Notes under the pieces: model-generated
Seen by the model: the letters and a program-made list of their open reading frames with translations, nothing else
Told to the model about the DNA's origin: nothing
Databases searched by the model: none
From: Bacteroidales bacterium
GTDB taxonomy: Bacteria > Bacteroidota > Bacteroidia > Bacteroidales > Bacteroidaceae
Assembly (NCBI GenBank): GCA_004557185.1
Contig: SFEP01000011.1
Coordinates: 1-42,296 of the forward strand
Direction of reading: 5' to 3'
Length of the DNA: 42,296 nt
In this document: piece after piece, positions 24,579-33,424 of the stretch
Numbering within the stretch: position 1 is the stretch's first letter
Layout of the letters: every line of letters begins with the position of its first letter
Translations under genes and position numbers: made by a program

Positions 24579-25463
24579 ATGACTCCCTTGTTCATACGTC
24601 GCGGCCGCCTGTTGCTGGCCATCTTGCTGGTGCTGCTGGCACTGGGCACATGGTGGTGGCGCAGTTGTTCGGTGTCCGACGATGAGCCTATCAGTGCCGA
24701 AGAGTTGGCAACCTGGCAGGCCTGGCAGGACAGCCTGCGTGCGGCAGGGCAAGCGGGGGAGGAGAGTGAAATGGAGGTACGTGCCGAGCTTTTTCCTTTC
24801 GACCCTAACCACGACGACTCGCTGACGCTGCGACGCTTGGGACTGACACCGTGGCAAGTGCGCAACATGATGAAGTATCGCCGCAAGGGTGGCCTGTGGC
24901 GCTCGCCCGACGACTTTGCACGCCTCTACGGACTCGCGCCGAAGGACTTCCAGCGCCTGCGGCCTTACATTCGCATACGTCCCGAGGACCGACGTCCCAC
25001 GTACGAGGAGCGTTACATATCACTGCCAGCCGAACGTCCCCAGTACGAGCGGGTGGAGAAGTATGCCCCTGGCACTGTTATCGACCTCAACCTTGCCGAC
25101 ACCAATGAACTTAAGCGGGTGCCTGGCATCGGCAGTTATTATGCCCGTAAGATTTGCAGGTATCGGGAGCGATTGGGCGGCTTTGTGCACGTGCGTCAAC
25201 TCGACGAGGTGGAGGGCTTGCCATCGGGCATTAGCACGTGGTTCAAGGTTGATGACAGTGCGCGTCCGCAAACCATTAACCTGAACCGTGCCACGTTCAA
25301 GGAAATTGTGCGTCACCCCTATGTGTCGTACGAGCAGACAAAGGCTATCATGCGTTATCGCGAGAAATACGGGCCGATGCGCGACTGGCGCGACCTTTCG
25401 CTTTTCAAAGAATTTACGCCCGAAGATTTTAACCGCATGAAGCCCTACTTCGTGATAAAATGA
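24579..25463 (+). CDS. Helix-hairpin-helix membrane-anchored protein (ComEA-like repeats)
   Basis: A 294-residue protein with one N-terminal membrane helix (residues 8-27) and a largely soluble remainder. Three HhH-type units are visible: LRRLGLTPWQVRNMMKYRRKGGLWRSPDD (~88-116), the canonical ComEA-like IDLNLADTNELKRVPGIGSYYARKI (~167-192), and INLNRATFKEIVRHPYVSYEQTKAIMRYR (~230-258). HhH units usually bind DNA non-specifically. Similar Bacteroidota proteins are annotated as helix-hairpin-helix proteins or ComEA-like, and a role in DNA uptake is unproved. It is the last gene before a strong bidirectional terminator. Confidence 0.85.
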   Translation: MTPLFIRRGRLLLAILLVLLALGTWWWRSCSVSDDEPISAEELATWQAWQDSLRAAGQAGEESEMEVRAELFPFDPNHDDSLTLRRLGLTPWQVRNMMKYRRKGGLWRSPDDFARLYGLAPKDFQRLRPYIRIRPEDRRPTYEERYISLPAERPQYERVEKYAPGTVIDLNLADTNELKRVPGIGSYYARKICRYRERLGGFVHVRQLDEVEGLPSGISTWFKVDDSARPQTINLNRATFKEIVRHPYVSYEQTKAIMRYREKYGPMRDWRDLSLFKEFTPEDFNRMKPYFVIK

Positions 25464-25504
25464 GGACGACGCGCAGCGCTACCCCACGCACCTATGACAA
25501 AAAG

Positions 25505-25543
25505 AAAAGGCGTTTCCAAACCAAGATGGTGGAAACGCCTTTT
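25505..25543. terminator. Bidirectional intrinsic terminator
   Basis: A 14-bp perfect stem (AAAAGGCGTTTCCA at 25505-25518, TGGAAACGCCTTTT at 25530-25543) with an 11-base loop and T-rich tails on both strands. It serves the rightward HhH gene and the convergent tRNA-Thr. Confidence 0.9.
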
Positions 25544-25548
25544 TCTTG

Positions 25549-25622
25549 AGCCTCTTGTCGGATTCGAACCAACGACCCCGAGATTACAAATCACGTGCTC
25601 TGGCCAACTGAGCTAAAGAGGC
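25549..25622 (-). tRNA. tRNA-Thr (anticodon UGU)
   Basis: The minus strand folds as a 73-base cloverleaf plus discriminator base U. The acceptor stem GCCTCTT/AAGAGGC is perfect. The D-arm is GCTC...GAGC, the anticodon loop TTTGTAA has TGT at positions 34-36 (complement of 25586-25588), and the T arm is GTTGG-TTCGAAT-CCGAC. One mismatch (T-T) lies in the anticodon stem. CCA is not encoded, as is common in Bacteroidota. Confidence 0.95.
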
Positions 25623-25765
25623 GGGTGGGTAAGCTAACTGTATCGCGCCGCTACGACCTTCTGCCTTTGCTGCGGTCAAGCCCTGGAGGATTGGAAAGGA
25701 GCTGGCCGTACAGCACTTACCCGTAAATAATAGCAAAATCAAGACTCATGCCTCGTTTGCGAGTG

Positions 25766-25796
25766 CAAATATAGCGCATTCCCCACAAACCACCAA
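25766..25796 (-). promoter_or_regulatory. Promoter of tRNA-Thr
   Basis: On the minus strand TTGG (25793-25796) and TATATTTG (25766-25773) are 19 bases apart, an excellent Bacteroidota promoter. It would give a precursor with a leader of about 137 bases before the tRNA. The rest of 25623-25996 shows no gene. Confidence 0.6.
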
Positions 25797-25996
25797 GCAT
25801 CTCCACTCTTTTCTGAAAGCCTTCTGCACGATGTCTATTATTTCAGGGCGTTACTGCGTGCATTTCCAGCGCAGAAGATACGTATGCTGTGGCGGTGACG
25901 ACGCAGTAATCAATGGGGGGCATGCAAAATGCAGGCCGCCCTGCCGGGAGAATGGGCAGAGCGGCCGTATGACGATGTTCGCAAACCGTGCAGGGG

Positions 25997-26785
25997 TTAC
26001 TTCACGGCGTTGGTGATGAGGATGGCGATGGAGGTGAGGAAGGAGGTGATGGACATCCACATGGAGATGCTGCGCAGGGAGTTCTCGTTGTTGTTCGACT
26101 GTCCCATACGCACCTTGTTCGGCTCAACGTAGATGATGTCGTTCTGCTGAATATTGTAGGCGGGCGAGGTGAAAATGTCCTTCGAACGGATGTCCACGTA
26201 GTAGGTTTTAATTTCATCGCCCTCCTGACGCAGCACCTTGATGCGGTTGCGCTGGGCCAGTATGCTGAGGTCGTTGCACTGCGCGAGAGCCTGAATGATG
26301 TTGAGGTTGTCGCGGTTAATTTCCTTCTTGCCAGGGCTTGACACCTCGCCCATTACGTAATACACCTGGTCGTAAGCACTCACTGTGACAATGGCATCGT
26401 TGATAATGCCGTTGCGGAAGAGTGCCTGTATCTTTGTAGCCACCTCCGAGCGGGTGAGGCCGCCCACGCACACCCTGCCAATGCCCGGCACGTCTATGTT
26501 GCCGTTCTCATCTACGGTGTAGCGTGTATTGTTCACATTGTTGTTGGCGTAGCTGCCGTTACGTCCGCCCACTGTCAGGTTGTAGCGGTCGGCCAGCTCG
26601 GGTGTCGCAGAACTGGTGATGTTGATGGCAAGGCGGTCGCCAGGCACGAAACGCAGCGTCTGGGTAGGGAGCACCTTGACCACAGAGTCGGGGCACACGT
26701 CCTGGAAGTAGATAATCTTCTGGTAGGTTTTGCACGACGACAAGGCTACCAATATGAACAACAGGGAAAAGAGTAATTTTTTCAT
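25997..26785 (-). CDS. Wza-like polysaccharide export lipoprotein
   Basis: A 262-residue exported lipoprotein of the polysaccharide biosynthesis/export family. The lipobox is ALSSC with Cys18 (MKKLLFSLLFILVALSSC). A Poly_export domain follows (QTLRFVPGDRLAINI...VDENGNIDVPGIGRVCVGGLTRSEV), then an SLBB-like segment (YYVMGEVSSPGKKEINRDNLNIIQAL). A C-terminal helix (SITSFLTSIAILITNAV) may cross the outer membrane as in Wza. The start at 26785 is set by the signal peptide; the upstream frame is not coding. No capsule genes lie next to it here, so it is either an orphan or belongs to a locus elsewhere. Confidence 0.88.
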   Translation of the reverse strand: MKKLLFSLLFILVALSSCKTYQKIIYFQDVCPDSVVKVLPTQTLRFVPGDRLAINITSSATPELADRYNLTVGGRNGSYANNNVNNTRYTVDENGNIDVPGIGRVCVGGLTRSEVATKIQALFRNGIINDAIVTVSAYDQVYYVMGEVSSPGKKEINRDNLNIIQALAQCNDLSILAQRNRIKVLRQEGDEIKTYYVDIRSKDIFTSPAYNIQQNDIIYVEPNKVRMGQSNNNENSLRSISMWMSITSFLTSIAILITNAVK

Positions 26786-26928
26786 TACGGGTAAGTGCTG
26801 ATGTGTGAAAGTTTCAGGGCTTGGCAGTAAACCAGAACTTGACATGGGGCAACCCAAGCTCCGAACGATGGGATAGGGAAGCATGTGCATGCAGCCTTGC
26901 AGGCCACGCCGCGGCGTCAAGTTGCGTG

Positions 26929-26936
26929 CAAATTTA
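26929..26936 (-). promoter_or_regulatory. -7 box (TAAATTTG) for the Wza-like gene
   Basis: A full TAnnTTTG match on the minus strand, about 144 bases upstream of the start codon, with only a weak TTCC-like -33 region. The rest of 26786-27024 has no visible gene. Confidence 0.4.
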
Positions 26937-27024
26937 GCATATAAAATCGGAATGTTGCAGTTCCACAGCTATATAGTTTGCACAGTGTGCACGTCCACGT
27001 CCACTCTTTCAGGTGATACATAAA

Positions 27025-27058
27025 GCAGGAGGGACGCCTCGACGCCTCTCCCTCCTGC
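27025..27058. repeat. 10-bp inverted repeat, possible second terminator
   Basis: GCAGGAGGGA (27025-27034) and TCCCTCCTGC (27049-27058) form a perfect stem with a loop made of a direct repeat (CGCCTC-GA-CGCCTC). It lacks a strong T-tract on either side (only TTT on the minus strand). Confidence 0.45.
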
Positions 27059-27107
27059 CTGCAGTGGTGGCAGCGCGGCGCCTAGAGGAGATGTGAAGGA
27101 GGTGGGA

Positions 27108-27150
27108 TAAAAAAGAAAAACCTCCCCGCAGCCAGTGGGCCACGGGAAGG
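27108..27150 (-). terminator. Intrinsic terminator of the glycogen cluster
   Basis: On the minus strand CCTTCCCG (27150-27143) pairs with CGGGGAGG (27128-27121), with one G-U pair. It is followed by TTTTTCTTTTTTA. It lies about 90 bases past the GH57 stop. Confidence 0.75.
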
Positions 27151-27241
27151 AAAACTATGAAAACTTTAAACAAACGGTTCTTGGTGTGTGAGCCTGCATG
27201 GAGGCGGATGTGGGCCTCTTGTGTAGGCTGGGCACTGAGGG

Positions 27242-28645
27242 TTACTTCTTGGCAGGAGCTTTCTTTTTGGGCGCGGCCTTCTTGGCGGGCTTTGTCTCGG
27301 CTTCGGCTTCAGCCTTTTTGGGAGCCTTGGCTTTGGGTGCCTCTTTCTTGTCAGCCTGTGCCAGCATGTTCTGCAGTTTGCTGATTTCCTTGTCTTTCAA
27401 GGTCAGTTCATCGCCCTGGTTCTTGATGGTGGTGAGCAGGGAGTTGAGTTCCTCGTTGTCGATGTCGAGCGGATAGCGGTCGTTGACGCGGGTGATGAAG
27501 TCGCCGAGAATGTTCATGTAGTTGGTGAAGGCATCGTAGGGCGAGTCGTAGATACCGCGGTAGCCGCCGTAACTGCTGGGCTTGGTGCTCATGAAGCGGA
27601 GGTTGTTGGAGGCCTGCAGGTAGTCGAAGTCCTGCTGCAGACGGCGGTCGCGGCAGATGCGTACGCGGTCGGCAATGCTGTAGAGCTTGTCGATGGCTTC
27701 ACGCTGCATGACGTTGCCGAGCCACGGTGAGAGGTCGCGCTCCTCGTCGACCCATGAGGTGGGGTAGGTGACGGTGAGGTCGCCTGCCGACTTCATTTTG
27801 CTGCACAGTTCGGACGGCGTGCTGAATGTGATGCCGCGCTGCTTGAACTGGGCGGGGAGGGCCTTCATGAACTCCAGGATGTTGGACGACAGGGGCTGGA
27901 AGATGCCGAGTGCGCAGAGCTCCATGAAGATGTTGACAACCTGATCCTGTTCGGGGAGTTTGGCCACCCAGTCGGCGTAGGTTTCGGCGAAGAGGGGGTA
28001 TTCGCTCCACGAAGAGTCGTTGAAGCGGAAGGAGATGTCCTCAGAGAGCGAGTAGTCGCGAAGCAGCAGTTTCAGCTTGGGGTTGCGGCAGCAGTTGTAC
28101 ACGTAGTGCGGGCTCTTCCAGCCGAGCACGTGCTTGGCACCTTCGGCCAGCATACCTTTGAAGCCCATGGAGGCTACAAGTTCGCCAATTTCATCGGAGT
28201 AGATGAGGGCCGAGTTGCGGAAGATTTTCGGTTCCTGGCCAAAGAGCAGTTTCACCTTTTTGCACAGGCGCTGCACCTCGTCGCGGAAGATCTCTTCGTT
28301 TTTGAGCGAGGAGAAACCGTGTGAATAGGTTTCAGCCAGGAATTCTACGCAGCCCGTTTCGTTGAGTTCCTGCAGCAGACCGATGACCTGCGGAGCGTGG
28401 TTCTCAAGTTGCTCAATGGCGCAGCCGGAGAGTGAGAAGGCGCATTTGAATTCGCCGGGATTGGCCTTGGCCATTTCGATGAGGGCTTCGAGGGCGGGCA
28501 CGTAGGAACGTTCGGCCGTTTCGGTGATGGAGCGTGCGTTCTCGTAGTCATCGTAGTAATAATGGTCGGTGCCGATGTCGAAGAAGCGGTAGCGCTTGAG
28601 GTGGATGTTTTGGTGTATCTCGAAATAAAGACAAACGGTTTTCAT
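27242..28645 (-). CDS. GH57 alpha-amylase-like protein, catalytic residues apparently replaced
   Basis: A 467-residue protein with a GH57 (beta/alpha)7 barrel. Conserved regions are recognisable: HQN at 11-13 (HQP in active enzymes), GCVEFLAETYSHGF at 98-111, FRNSALIYSDEI at 142-153 and NIFMELCALGIFQ at 238-250. In active alpha-amylases of the family, as I recall, the third region carries the nucleophile Glu (RNTELIY) and the fourth the acid Asp (FMDYETFG). Here these are Ala146 and Glu242. It may therefore be one of the amylase-like homologues reported from Bacteroidota. The C-terminus has a short coiled coil (~395-430) and a Lys/Ala/Pro-rich tail (~432-467, KKAAPKKKAPAKK). It is the third gene of a debranching enzyme-GT4-GH57 cluster, so a glycogen-related role is likely. 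Confidence 0.85.
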   Translation of the reverse strand: MKTVCLYFEIHQNIHLKRYRFFDIGTDHYYYDDYENARSITETAERSYVPALEALIEMAKANPGEFKCAFSLSGCAIEQLENHAPQVIGLLQELNETGCVEFLAETYSHGFSSLKNEEIFRDEVQRLCKKVKLLFGQEPKIFRNSALIYSDEIGELVASMGFKGMLAEGAKHVLGWKSPHYVYNCCRNPKLKLLLRDYSLSEDISFRFNDSSWSEYPLFAETYADWVAKLPEQDQVVNIFMELCALGIFQPLSSNILEFMKALPAQFKQRGITFSTPSELCSKMKSAGDLTVTYPTSWVDEERDLSPWLGNVMQREAIDKLYSIADRVRICRDRRLQQDFDYLQASNNLRFMSTKPSSYGGYRGIYDSPYDAFTNYMNILGDFITRVNDRYPLDIDNEELNSLLTTIKNQGDELTLKDKEISKLQNMLAQADKKEAPKAKAPKKAEAEAETKPAKKAAPKKKAPAKK

Positions 28646-28748
28646 GGGGATATGATTTTTTGGGTTATTCCCGGTTAGTGCCTTGCGGCAGGCCTGCCGG
28701 AGGAATAGGGTGGATGAAACTTAGCAGTAGATGCTTGAAAGTGGAACG

Positions 28749-30023
28749 TCAGTGTATGAGTTGGCTGTAGACATCGTAGATTTTCTTGCCTACCTTTTCC
28801 CATGTGATTTGATCCACCTCGTTTTTGCCTTCAACCTTGAGGTATTCGTGCAACGACTCGTTGGTGCAGAGCGAGTACATGGCATCGGCCATGGCGTAGA
28901 TGTCCCAATAGTCGGTCTTGATGCATTTGTCGAGGATTTCAGCGCAGCCGCTCTGCTTACTGATGATGGAGGGCACGCCACACTGCATGGCTTCGAGGGG
29001 CGAGATGCCGAAGGGTTCGCTCACGGAGGGCATGACGTAGACGTCGCTGTCGGCAAATGCCTCGTAAACCTGCTTGCCTTTCATGAAGCCGGGGAAGTGG
29101 AAGCGGTCGGCAATGCCTCGTGCTGCTGCCATTTCAATCATGGCGTTCATCATGTCGCCCGAACCGGCCATGCAGAAGCGTATGTTGCGTGTACGTTTCA
29201 GCACGAGGGCGGCGGCTTCGACGAAGTATTCAGGTCCCTTCTGCATGGTGATACGGCCCAGGAAGGTGACTACCTTTTCCTTTCGGTTTTCACGCTGTTT
29301 GCGCTGTTCGGCCACCATGTCGAGAATGTCGCTCGAAAGGGGATAGACGGCGTTGTGCATGGTGATACACTTGGCAGGGTCCTGATGGTAGTGGTTGATG
29401 ACGGTTTGCCTGGTGAGTTCGGACACGCACATGATGCAGTCGGCGTGGTCCATACCATTCTTTTCGATGCCGTAGACAGTGGGGTTGACATTGCCGCGTG
29501 AGCGGTCGAAGTCGGTGGCATGCACGTGGATGACGAGAGGCTTGCCGCTTACGTTCTTGGCATGGATGCCGGCGGGGTAGGTAAGCCAGTCGTGAGCGTG
29601 GATGATGTCGTATTCCTGCTGGCGAGCGATGACGCCTGCCACGATGGAGTAGTTGTTGATTTCCTCTTGCAGGTTTTCGGGATAGCGTCCGGAGAACTCG
29701 ATGCAACCCAAATCATCGGTCACGCGGTAGTTGAAGTCTGCATAGATGTGGTCGCGCAATTTGTAATAGAGTTCGGGCTCCATTTTTGTGCCCAAGCGCT
29801 CCTTTACGTAGTCGTAGTCCACGTCGCGCCAAACGATGGGCGTCTCATTGAGGCCGATGATGTTCATAAAACTCTTGTCCTCGTCGCCCCAAGGCTTCGG
29901 CAGACAAAAAGTGATATGCATATCCGGCTGGGCTGCGAGTCCCTTGGTGATGCCATAACTTGCTGTGCCAAGACCTCCGAGGATGTGAGGGGGAAATTCC
30001 CATCCGAACATTAGTACTTTCAT
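28749..30023 (-). CDS. GT4-family glycosyltransferase (glycogen synthase-like)
   Basis: A 424-residue GT-B fold glycosyltransferase. The N-terminal glycine-rich donor loop WEFPPHILGGLGTASYGITKGL is typical of starch/glycogen synthase-like enzymes. HAHDWLTYPAGIHA (about residue 140) and the C-terminal retaining-enzyme motif SEPFGISPLEAMQCGVPSI (about 330-350, the EX7E motif) are present. In Bacteroidota this gene accompanies debranching enzyme and GH57 genes and is thought to extend alpha-1,4-glucan from a nucleotide sugar. Donor specificity is not readable from sequence. The gaps are 103 bases to the GH57 gene and 149 bases to the debranching enzyme gene, all on the same strand. Confidence 0.88.
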   Translation of the reverse strand: MKVLMFGWEFPPHILGGLGTASYGITKGLAAQPDMHITFCLPKPWGDEDKSFMNIIGLNETPIVWRDVDYDYVKERLGTKMEPELYYKLRDHIYADFNYRVTDDLGCIEFSGRYPENLQEEINNYSIVAGVIARQQEYDIIHAHDWLTYPAGIHAKNVSGKPLVIHVHATDFDRSRGNVNPTVYGIEKNGMDHADCIMCVSELTRQTVINHYHQDPAKCITMHNAVYPLSSDILDMVAEQRKQRENRKEKVVTFLGRITMQKGPEYFVEAAALVLKRTRNIRFCMAGSGDMMNAMIEMAAARGIADRFHFPGFMKGKQVYEAFADSDVYVMPSVSEPFGISPLEAMQCGVPSIISKQSGCAEILDKCIKTDYWDIYAMADAMYSLCTNESLHEYLKVEGKNEVDQITWEKVGKKIYDVYSQLIH

Positions 30024-30172
30024 ATCGAGATGTGTTTGTTTATGATAGGAAAGAAGCCTTGCCGCTCAGCCTTACTGTCGTGTGGAGCCATGATGTGGTC
30101 GGCTCACTTGAGGTATGAGGCTGTGGTGGTGCTGCCGTGGTGACAGGCCCTGCGGCGCAGGTGGCTCCTTGT

Positions 30173-32131
30173 TTATTCCATGGCGTTATTATATTTCTCA
30201 AGTTGGCCGAGGGCACGCAGAATGCCGCTCACATTCATGGCAAACGAGATGGCACCGCGTCCGTGGAAGGGCGGATTACCATCGAAGAGTTCGGGAATGG
30301 TGCCGATGCAGTGGTAGAAGAGTTCTTCCTCGAAGCCGATGAGCTGGCGTTCGATGTAGTTGACGCCGCTCATTTTGTACACGCGAAGGTATGCCTCAAG
30401 ATAGAAGCCCGTGAGCCAAGGCCAGGCAGTGCCCTGATGGTAGGCAAAGTCGCGCTGCGTCTGTTCGCCCACATACATGGGGTTGTAGCCGCCGCTCTTG
30501 GGCGAGAGTGAACGTATGCCCTTGGGGGTGACGAGTTCCTTGGTGCAGATGTCGAGTACGCCCTTGCGCTCTTTCATGTCGAGTGGGGAGAAGTCGAGTG
30601 CGATGGCGAACAGCTGGTTGGGACGTACGCTCCAATCCATCATCTGGCCGTCGACGTAGTCAAGCAGATAACCGTGTTCGTTGAGGAAAACGTCTTTGAA
30701 CGATGCTGCCACCTTGGCGGCGTCGTCGGCTGCGCGCTGAATGAGTGCGGCTTCCTGCTCGGCTGCATTCTCCGACAGGATTTGTTCGAAGAACTTGAGG
30801 GCATTGTACCACAAAGCGTTGAACTCGACAATGTAGCCTGAGCGCGGCACGATGGGACGTCCGTTCTGCTGTGAGTTCATCCAAGTTACGGCGTGGTCGC
30901 GACCGTTGGTGTAGAGCAGACCGTTGTCGTGAACGAAGAGGTTGTTGTGCTTGCCGCTCCAGATGTAGAGCATGATGTCTTTGAGCAGCGTGCCGTACTT
31001 TTTGAAGCACTCACTGCGCGAGGCATGCTTGGCATATTGCTGGATGCACCACGTGGCCCAGAGCAGGGTGTCGGGTTGCTCCACCTCGTAGATGTCAACG
31101 GACAGCGGGCGCTTGTTGATGAAGTCGTTGATGGCTTTGCGCGCTGTTTCCATGTAGGCCTCGAAGCGGTCAGTTTCGCCGATGGCCAATGTGAGGCCAG
31201 GCATAGAAATAAAGGTGTCGCGTGCACGAGGCTTGAACCACGGATAGCCTGCCAGCAAATAGGACTCGCCATCTTTCGTTACGCGGAATTGGTGGGCGGC
31301 ATTCACCAGGCAGTGGTAGAAACTGTCGCGGTGGTCCAGGTTGGCGGCTTCTTTTTCAAGCAGTCCCTCAATTTCCTTGTGGTCGATGGGGGCCACGCCT
31401 GCGCTGAAGATAACACTCTCACCCTTCTTGATTGGCATTTCAAAGTAGCCGGGAACAAGCAGATCCTCCGTAGCGTAGTAGCCACGTTCGCGTTCCTTGG
31501 GGTAATCCATTCCTCTGTACCAGTCGGGGCAATATACCCACTCAGCCTTTTTGCTGGTTTGCATATACAGGTCGGGATAGCCTTGATACAAGCACATGCG
31601 TATGCCGTTGTCCACTACATCGTAGCTGCGGTTGGCGGCACCGTTTTCGTGGGTCCACTGGCGCACGCTGCGGAATGCCAAGAAGGGCTTCAGGCGCAGT
31701 GTGGTGGCGGAATGGGCATCAAGCAGTGTGTAGCGCATGTAGAGGCGGTGGATGGAGGTGTCGAAGAGAATTTCCTTCTTCAGCAATACGCCACCTACGC
31801 GGTACGTCCATGTGGGAATTTGGTCCCATTCGAAACTAACGATGTACTTGTGCCCCTTAGGACTATAATTCTCGCCTTGATATTTGTGCAAGCCCAAGTT
31901 GAACTCGGTGTCGTGCTGGATAACCGTTTCGTCGAGCGATGACAGGATCACGTGGTTCTCGTCATCAATTTCGGGCACGGGCATCACGAGCAGACCGTCA
32001 TACTTACGGATGTTGCAACCTACCAAAGTTGTGGAACAATAAGCGCCAGACCGGTTCGTAATCAGCATTTCCTTAAAGAGGGAATCCTGCAAGTTGGTCA
32101 TTTGGGCCTTGTCGAACTTCAAATAACTCAT
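30173..32131 (-). CDS. Glycogen debranching enzyme (amylo-alpha-1,6-glucosidase)
   Basis: A 652-residue protein with GDE_N (about residues 1-250) and GDE_C (about 280-645) domains, the bacterial archaeal-type debranching enzyme (GH133-like). It hydrolyses alpha-1,6 branch points of glycogen in the cytoplasm. Signatures are the N-terminal NRSGAYCSTTLVGCN, PWFKPRARDTFISMPGL near 300, and the C-terminal SGGYNPMYVGEQTQRDFAYHQGTAWPW and IPELFDGNPPFHGRGAISFA. There is no signal peptide. It is the first gene of the glycogen cluster, divergent from a Crp/Fnr-type regulator 480 bases away. Confidence 0.92.
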   Translation of the reverse strand: MSYLKFDKAQMTNLQDSLFKEMLITNRSGAYCSTTLVGCNIRKYDGLLVMPVPEIDDENHVILSSLDETVIQHDTEFNLGLHKYQGENYSPKGHKYIVSFEWDQIPTWTYRVGGVLLKKEILFDTSIHRLYMRYTLLDAHSATTLRLKPFLAFRSVRQWTHENGAANRSYDVVDNGIRMCLYQGYPDLYMQTSKKAEWVYCPDWYRGMDYPKERERGYYATEDLLVPGYFEMPIKKGESVIFSAGVAPIDHKEIEGLLEKEAANLDHRDSFYHCLVNAAHQFRVTKDGESYLLAGYPWFKPRARDTFISMPGLTLAIGETDRFEAYMETARKAINDFINKRPLSVDIYEVEQPDTLLWATWCIQQYAKHASRSECFKKYGTLLKDIMLYIWSGKHNNLFVHDNGLLYTNGRDHAVTWMNSQQNGRPIVPRSGYIVEFNALWYNALKFFEQILSENAAEQEAALIQRAADDAAKVAASFKDVFLNEHGYLLDYVDGQMMDWSVRPNQLFAIALDFSPLDMKERKGVLDICTKELVTPKGIRSLSPKSGGYNPMYVGEQTQRDFAYHQGTAWPWLTGFYLEAYLRVYKMSGVNYIERQLIGFEEELFYHCIGTIPELFDGNPPFHGRGAISFAMNVSGILRALGQLEKYNNAME

Positions 32132-32308
32132 GGTGTTGTGATTATAAGGTTTTGTTTTTCAATTATCTAAGGGTTCCTTTCTTCATGTGTTCGGACGCAG
32201 AAGAAAAGCGTGCTTCATAGCTGGGCGGGAGTACTTTCCCCGTTATCCCGAAGGTCGGTCGGCAGGAGTAAGTGTAGCGTTAACTACCCATTTTGCTATA
32301 TTCGCTTT

Positions 32309-32316
32309 CAAAAGTA
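32309..32316 (-). promoter_or_regulatory. -7 box of the glycogen cluster
   Basis: TACTTTTG on the minus strand matches TAnnTTTG. The predicted leader is about 170 bases. The region between it and the divergent regulator promoter (32317-32432) is AT-rich with poly-T/A runs and would hold any operator, but I see no clear Crp-type palindrome. Confidence 0.45.
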
Positions 32317-32432
32317 GAAACTTTTTTTCTTTGGCAGAAAAGTTTTACATAAAAAAAGGGTAATTTTTTCTTCAAGGCAGTATCCTGTGTAAAAAGATAG
32401 GCAGCAATGATGCTCCTAAACGATTAAATTTC

Positions 32433-32440
32433 TACATTTG
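32433..32440 (+). promoter_or_regulatory. -7 box of the Crp/Fnr-type gene
   Basis: TACATTTG matches TAnnTTTG. It gives a leader of about 170 bases before the ATG at 32616. No clear TTG -33 box. Confidence 0.45.
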
Positions 32441-32615
32441 CTGCGCCTATAAGGTGGCGCAGTGCTGTCTTTTTGCCATTTGTGCTGCCGGGGCGTTTAC
32501 CAGGGGGCATGACACTTGCCTGTTACCTGAAAACAAGACTGCTAAACACTTAAGGGCTTGCCGCTGCGTTGTGACACAGTGCAATGCATGCGTAAAGGCC
32601 CGCCTTAACTCTGCT

Positions 32616-33317
32616 ATGACTATCCTTGAAACCTATGATGAAGAGCGCATCAAGCGTTCGCTCTCGGCGGTGAGCCAGTTGCTCACGCCTGCCGACGGAG
32701 AAGAACTCAAACGTTCGGCTCGTGTGGTGAAATACCGCCGCAACGAAATCATATATCGAGAGAATGAACAGCCTACGCGTCTGCTTTGCCTTGTCAACGG
32801 CAAGGTCAAGATTTATCGTGACGGCATAGGCGGACGTAGTCTTATCAACCGCGTGCTGAGGCCCGTGCAGTATTTCGGCTATCGGGCATATCTTGCTCGC
32901 GAGCCCTACGTAACGGCAGCCGCAGCTTTCGAGGAGAGCGTTCTGGTGGAATTTCTGATGGCCGATGTGTGCAAGGTCATGGAGCGCAATGCGGGTCTTA
33001 CGGCCTTTTTCATGCAAGAACTTGCCGTAGATTTGGGCATTGCCGACCGCCGCATTGTGAGTCTCACCCAGAAGCATGTGCGCGGCAGGCTGGCAGAAGC
33101 CCTGCTGCATCTGGTCGACGTGTATGGCATTGACAGCGAAGGCATCTTGTCAGCGCAGATTTCGCGTGAGGATATGGCCTCGCTTTCCAATATGACGACG
33201 AGCAACGCCATACGCACGCTTTCAGAGTTTGCTGACGAAGGCATGCTTGCCGTGCATGGCCGCACCATAAAATTTGTAGACATGAAGCGCCTCGAGCGTA
33301 CTTCACTCTACGGATGA
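32616..33317 (+). CDS. Crp/Fnr-family transcriptional regulator
   Basis: A 233-residue regulator. It has an N-terminal cyclic-nucleotide-binding-like beta barrel (about residues 30-130: IYRENEQPTRLLCLVNGKVKIYRDGIGGR...GYRAYLA), a long dimer helix, and a C-terminal winged HTH_Crp domain (RGRLAEALLHLVDVYG...ISREDMASLSNMTTSNAIRTLSEFADEGML). There is no FNR-type N-terminal Cys cluster. Residues binding cAMP in E. coli Crp are not obviously kept, so the effector is unknown. The start is the ATG at 32616 (MTILETYDEERIK); 54 upstream in-frame residues look non-coding. It is divergent from the glycogen cluster, so control of that cluster is plausible but unproved. Confidence 0.85.
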   Translation: MTILETYDEERIKRSLSAVSQLLTPADGEELKRSARVVKYRRNEIIYRENEQPTRLLCLVNGKVKIYRDGIGGRSLINRVLRPVQYFGYRAYLAREPYVTAAAAFEESVLVEFLMADVCKVMERNAGLTAFFMQELAVDLGIADRRIVSLTQKHVRGRLAEALLHLVDVYGIDSEGILSAQISREDMASLSNMTTSNAIRTLSEFADEGMLAVHGRTIKFVDMKRLERTSLYG

Positions 33318-33424
33318 GTGCATGCAGACCAAAAAGTGAAGGCCGAAGACAGTGACTTCGCTATGAGAAAAAGCAAAAGTGGACGTCTTTTGGAAAGGAC
33401 GTCTTTCAATAAGACACACACCGC

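Noticed and set aside
25831..26341. Small plus-strand frames opposite the Wza-like gene
   Set aside because: They are complements of the export lipoprotein gene and its spacer without motifs or ribosome binding sites.
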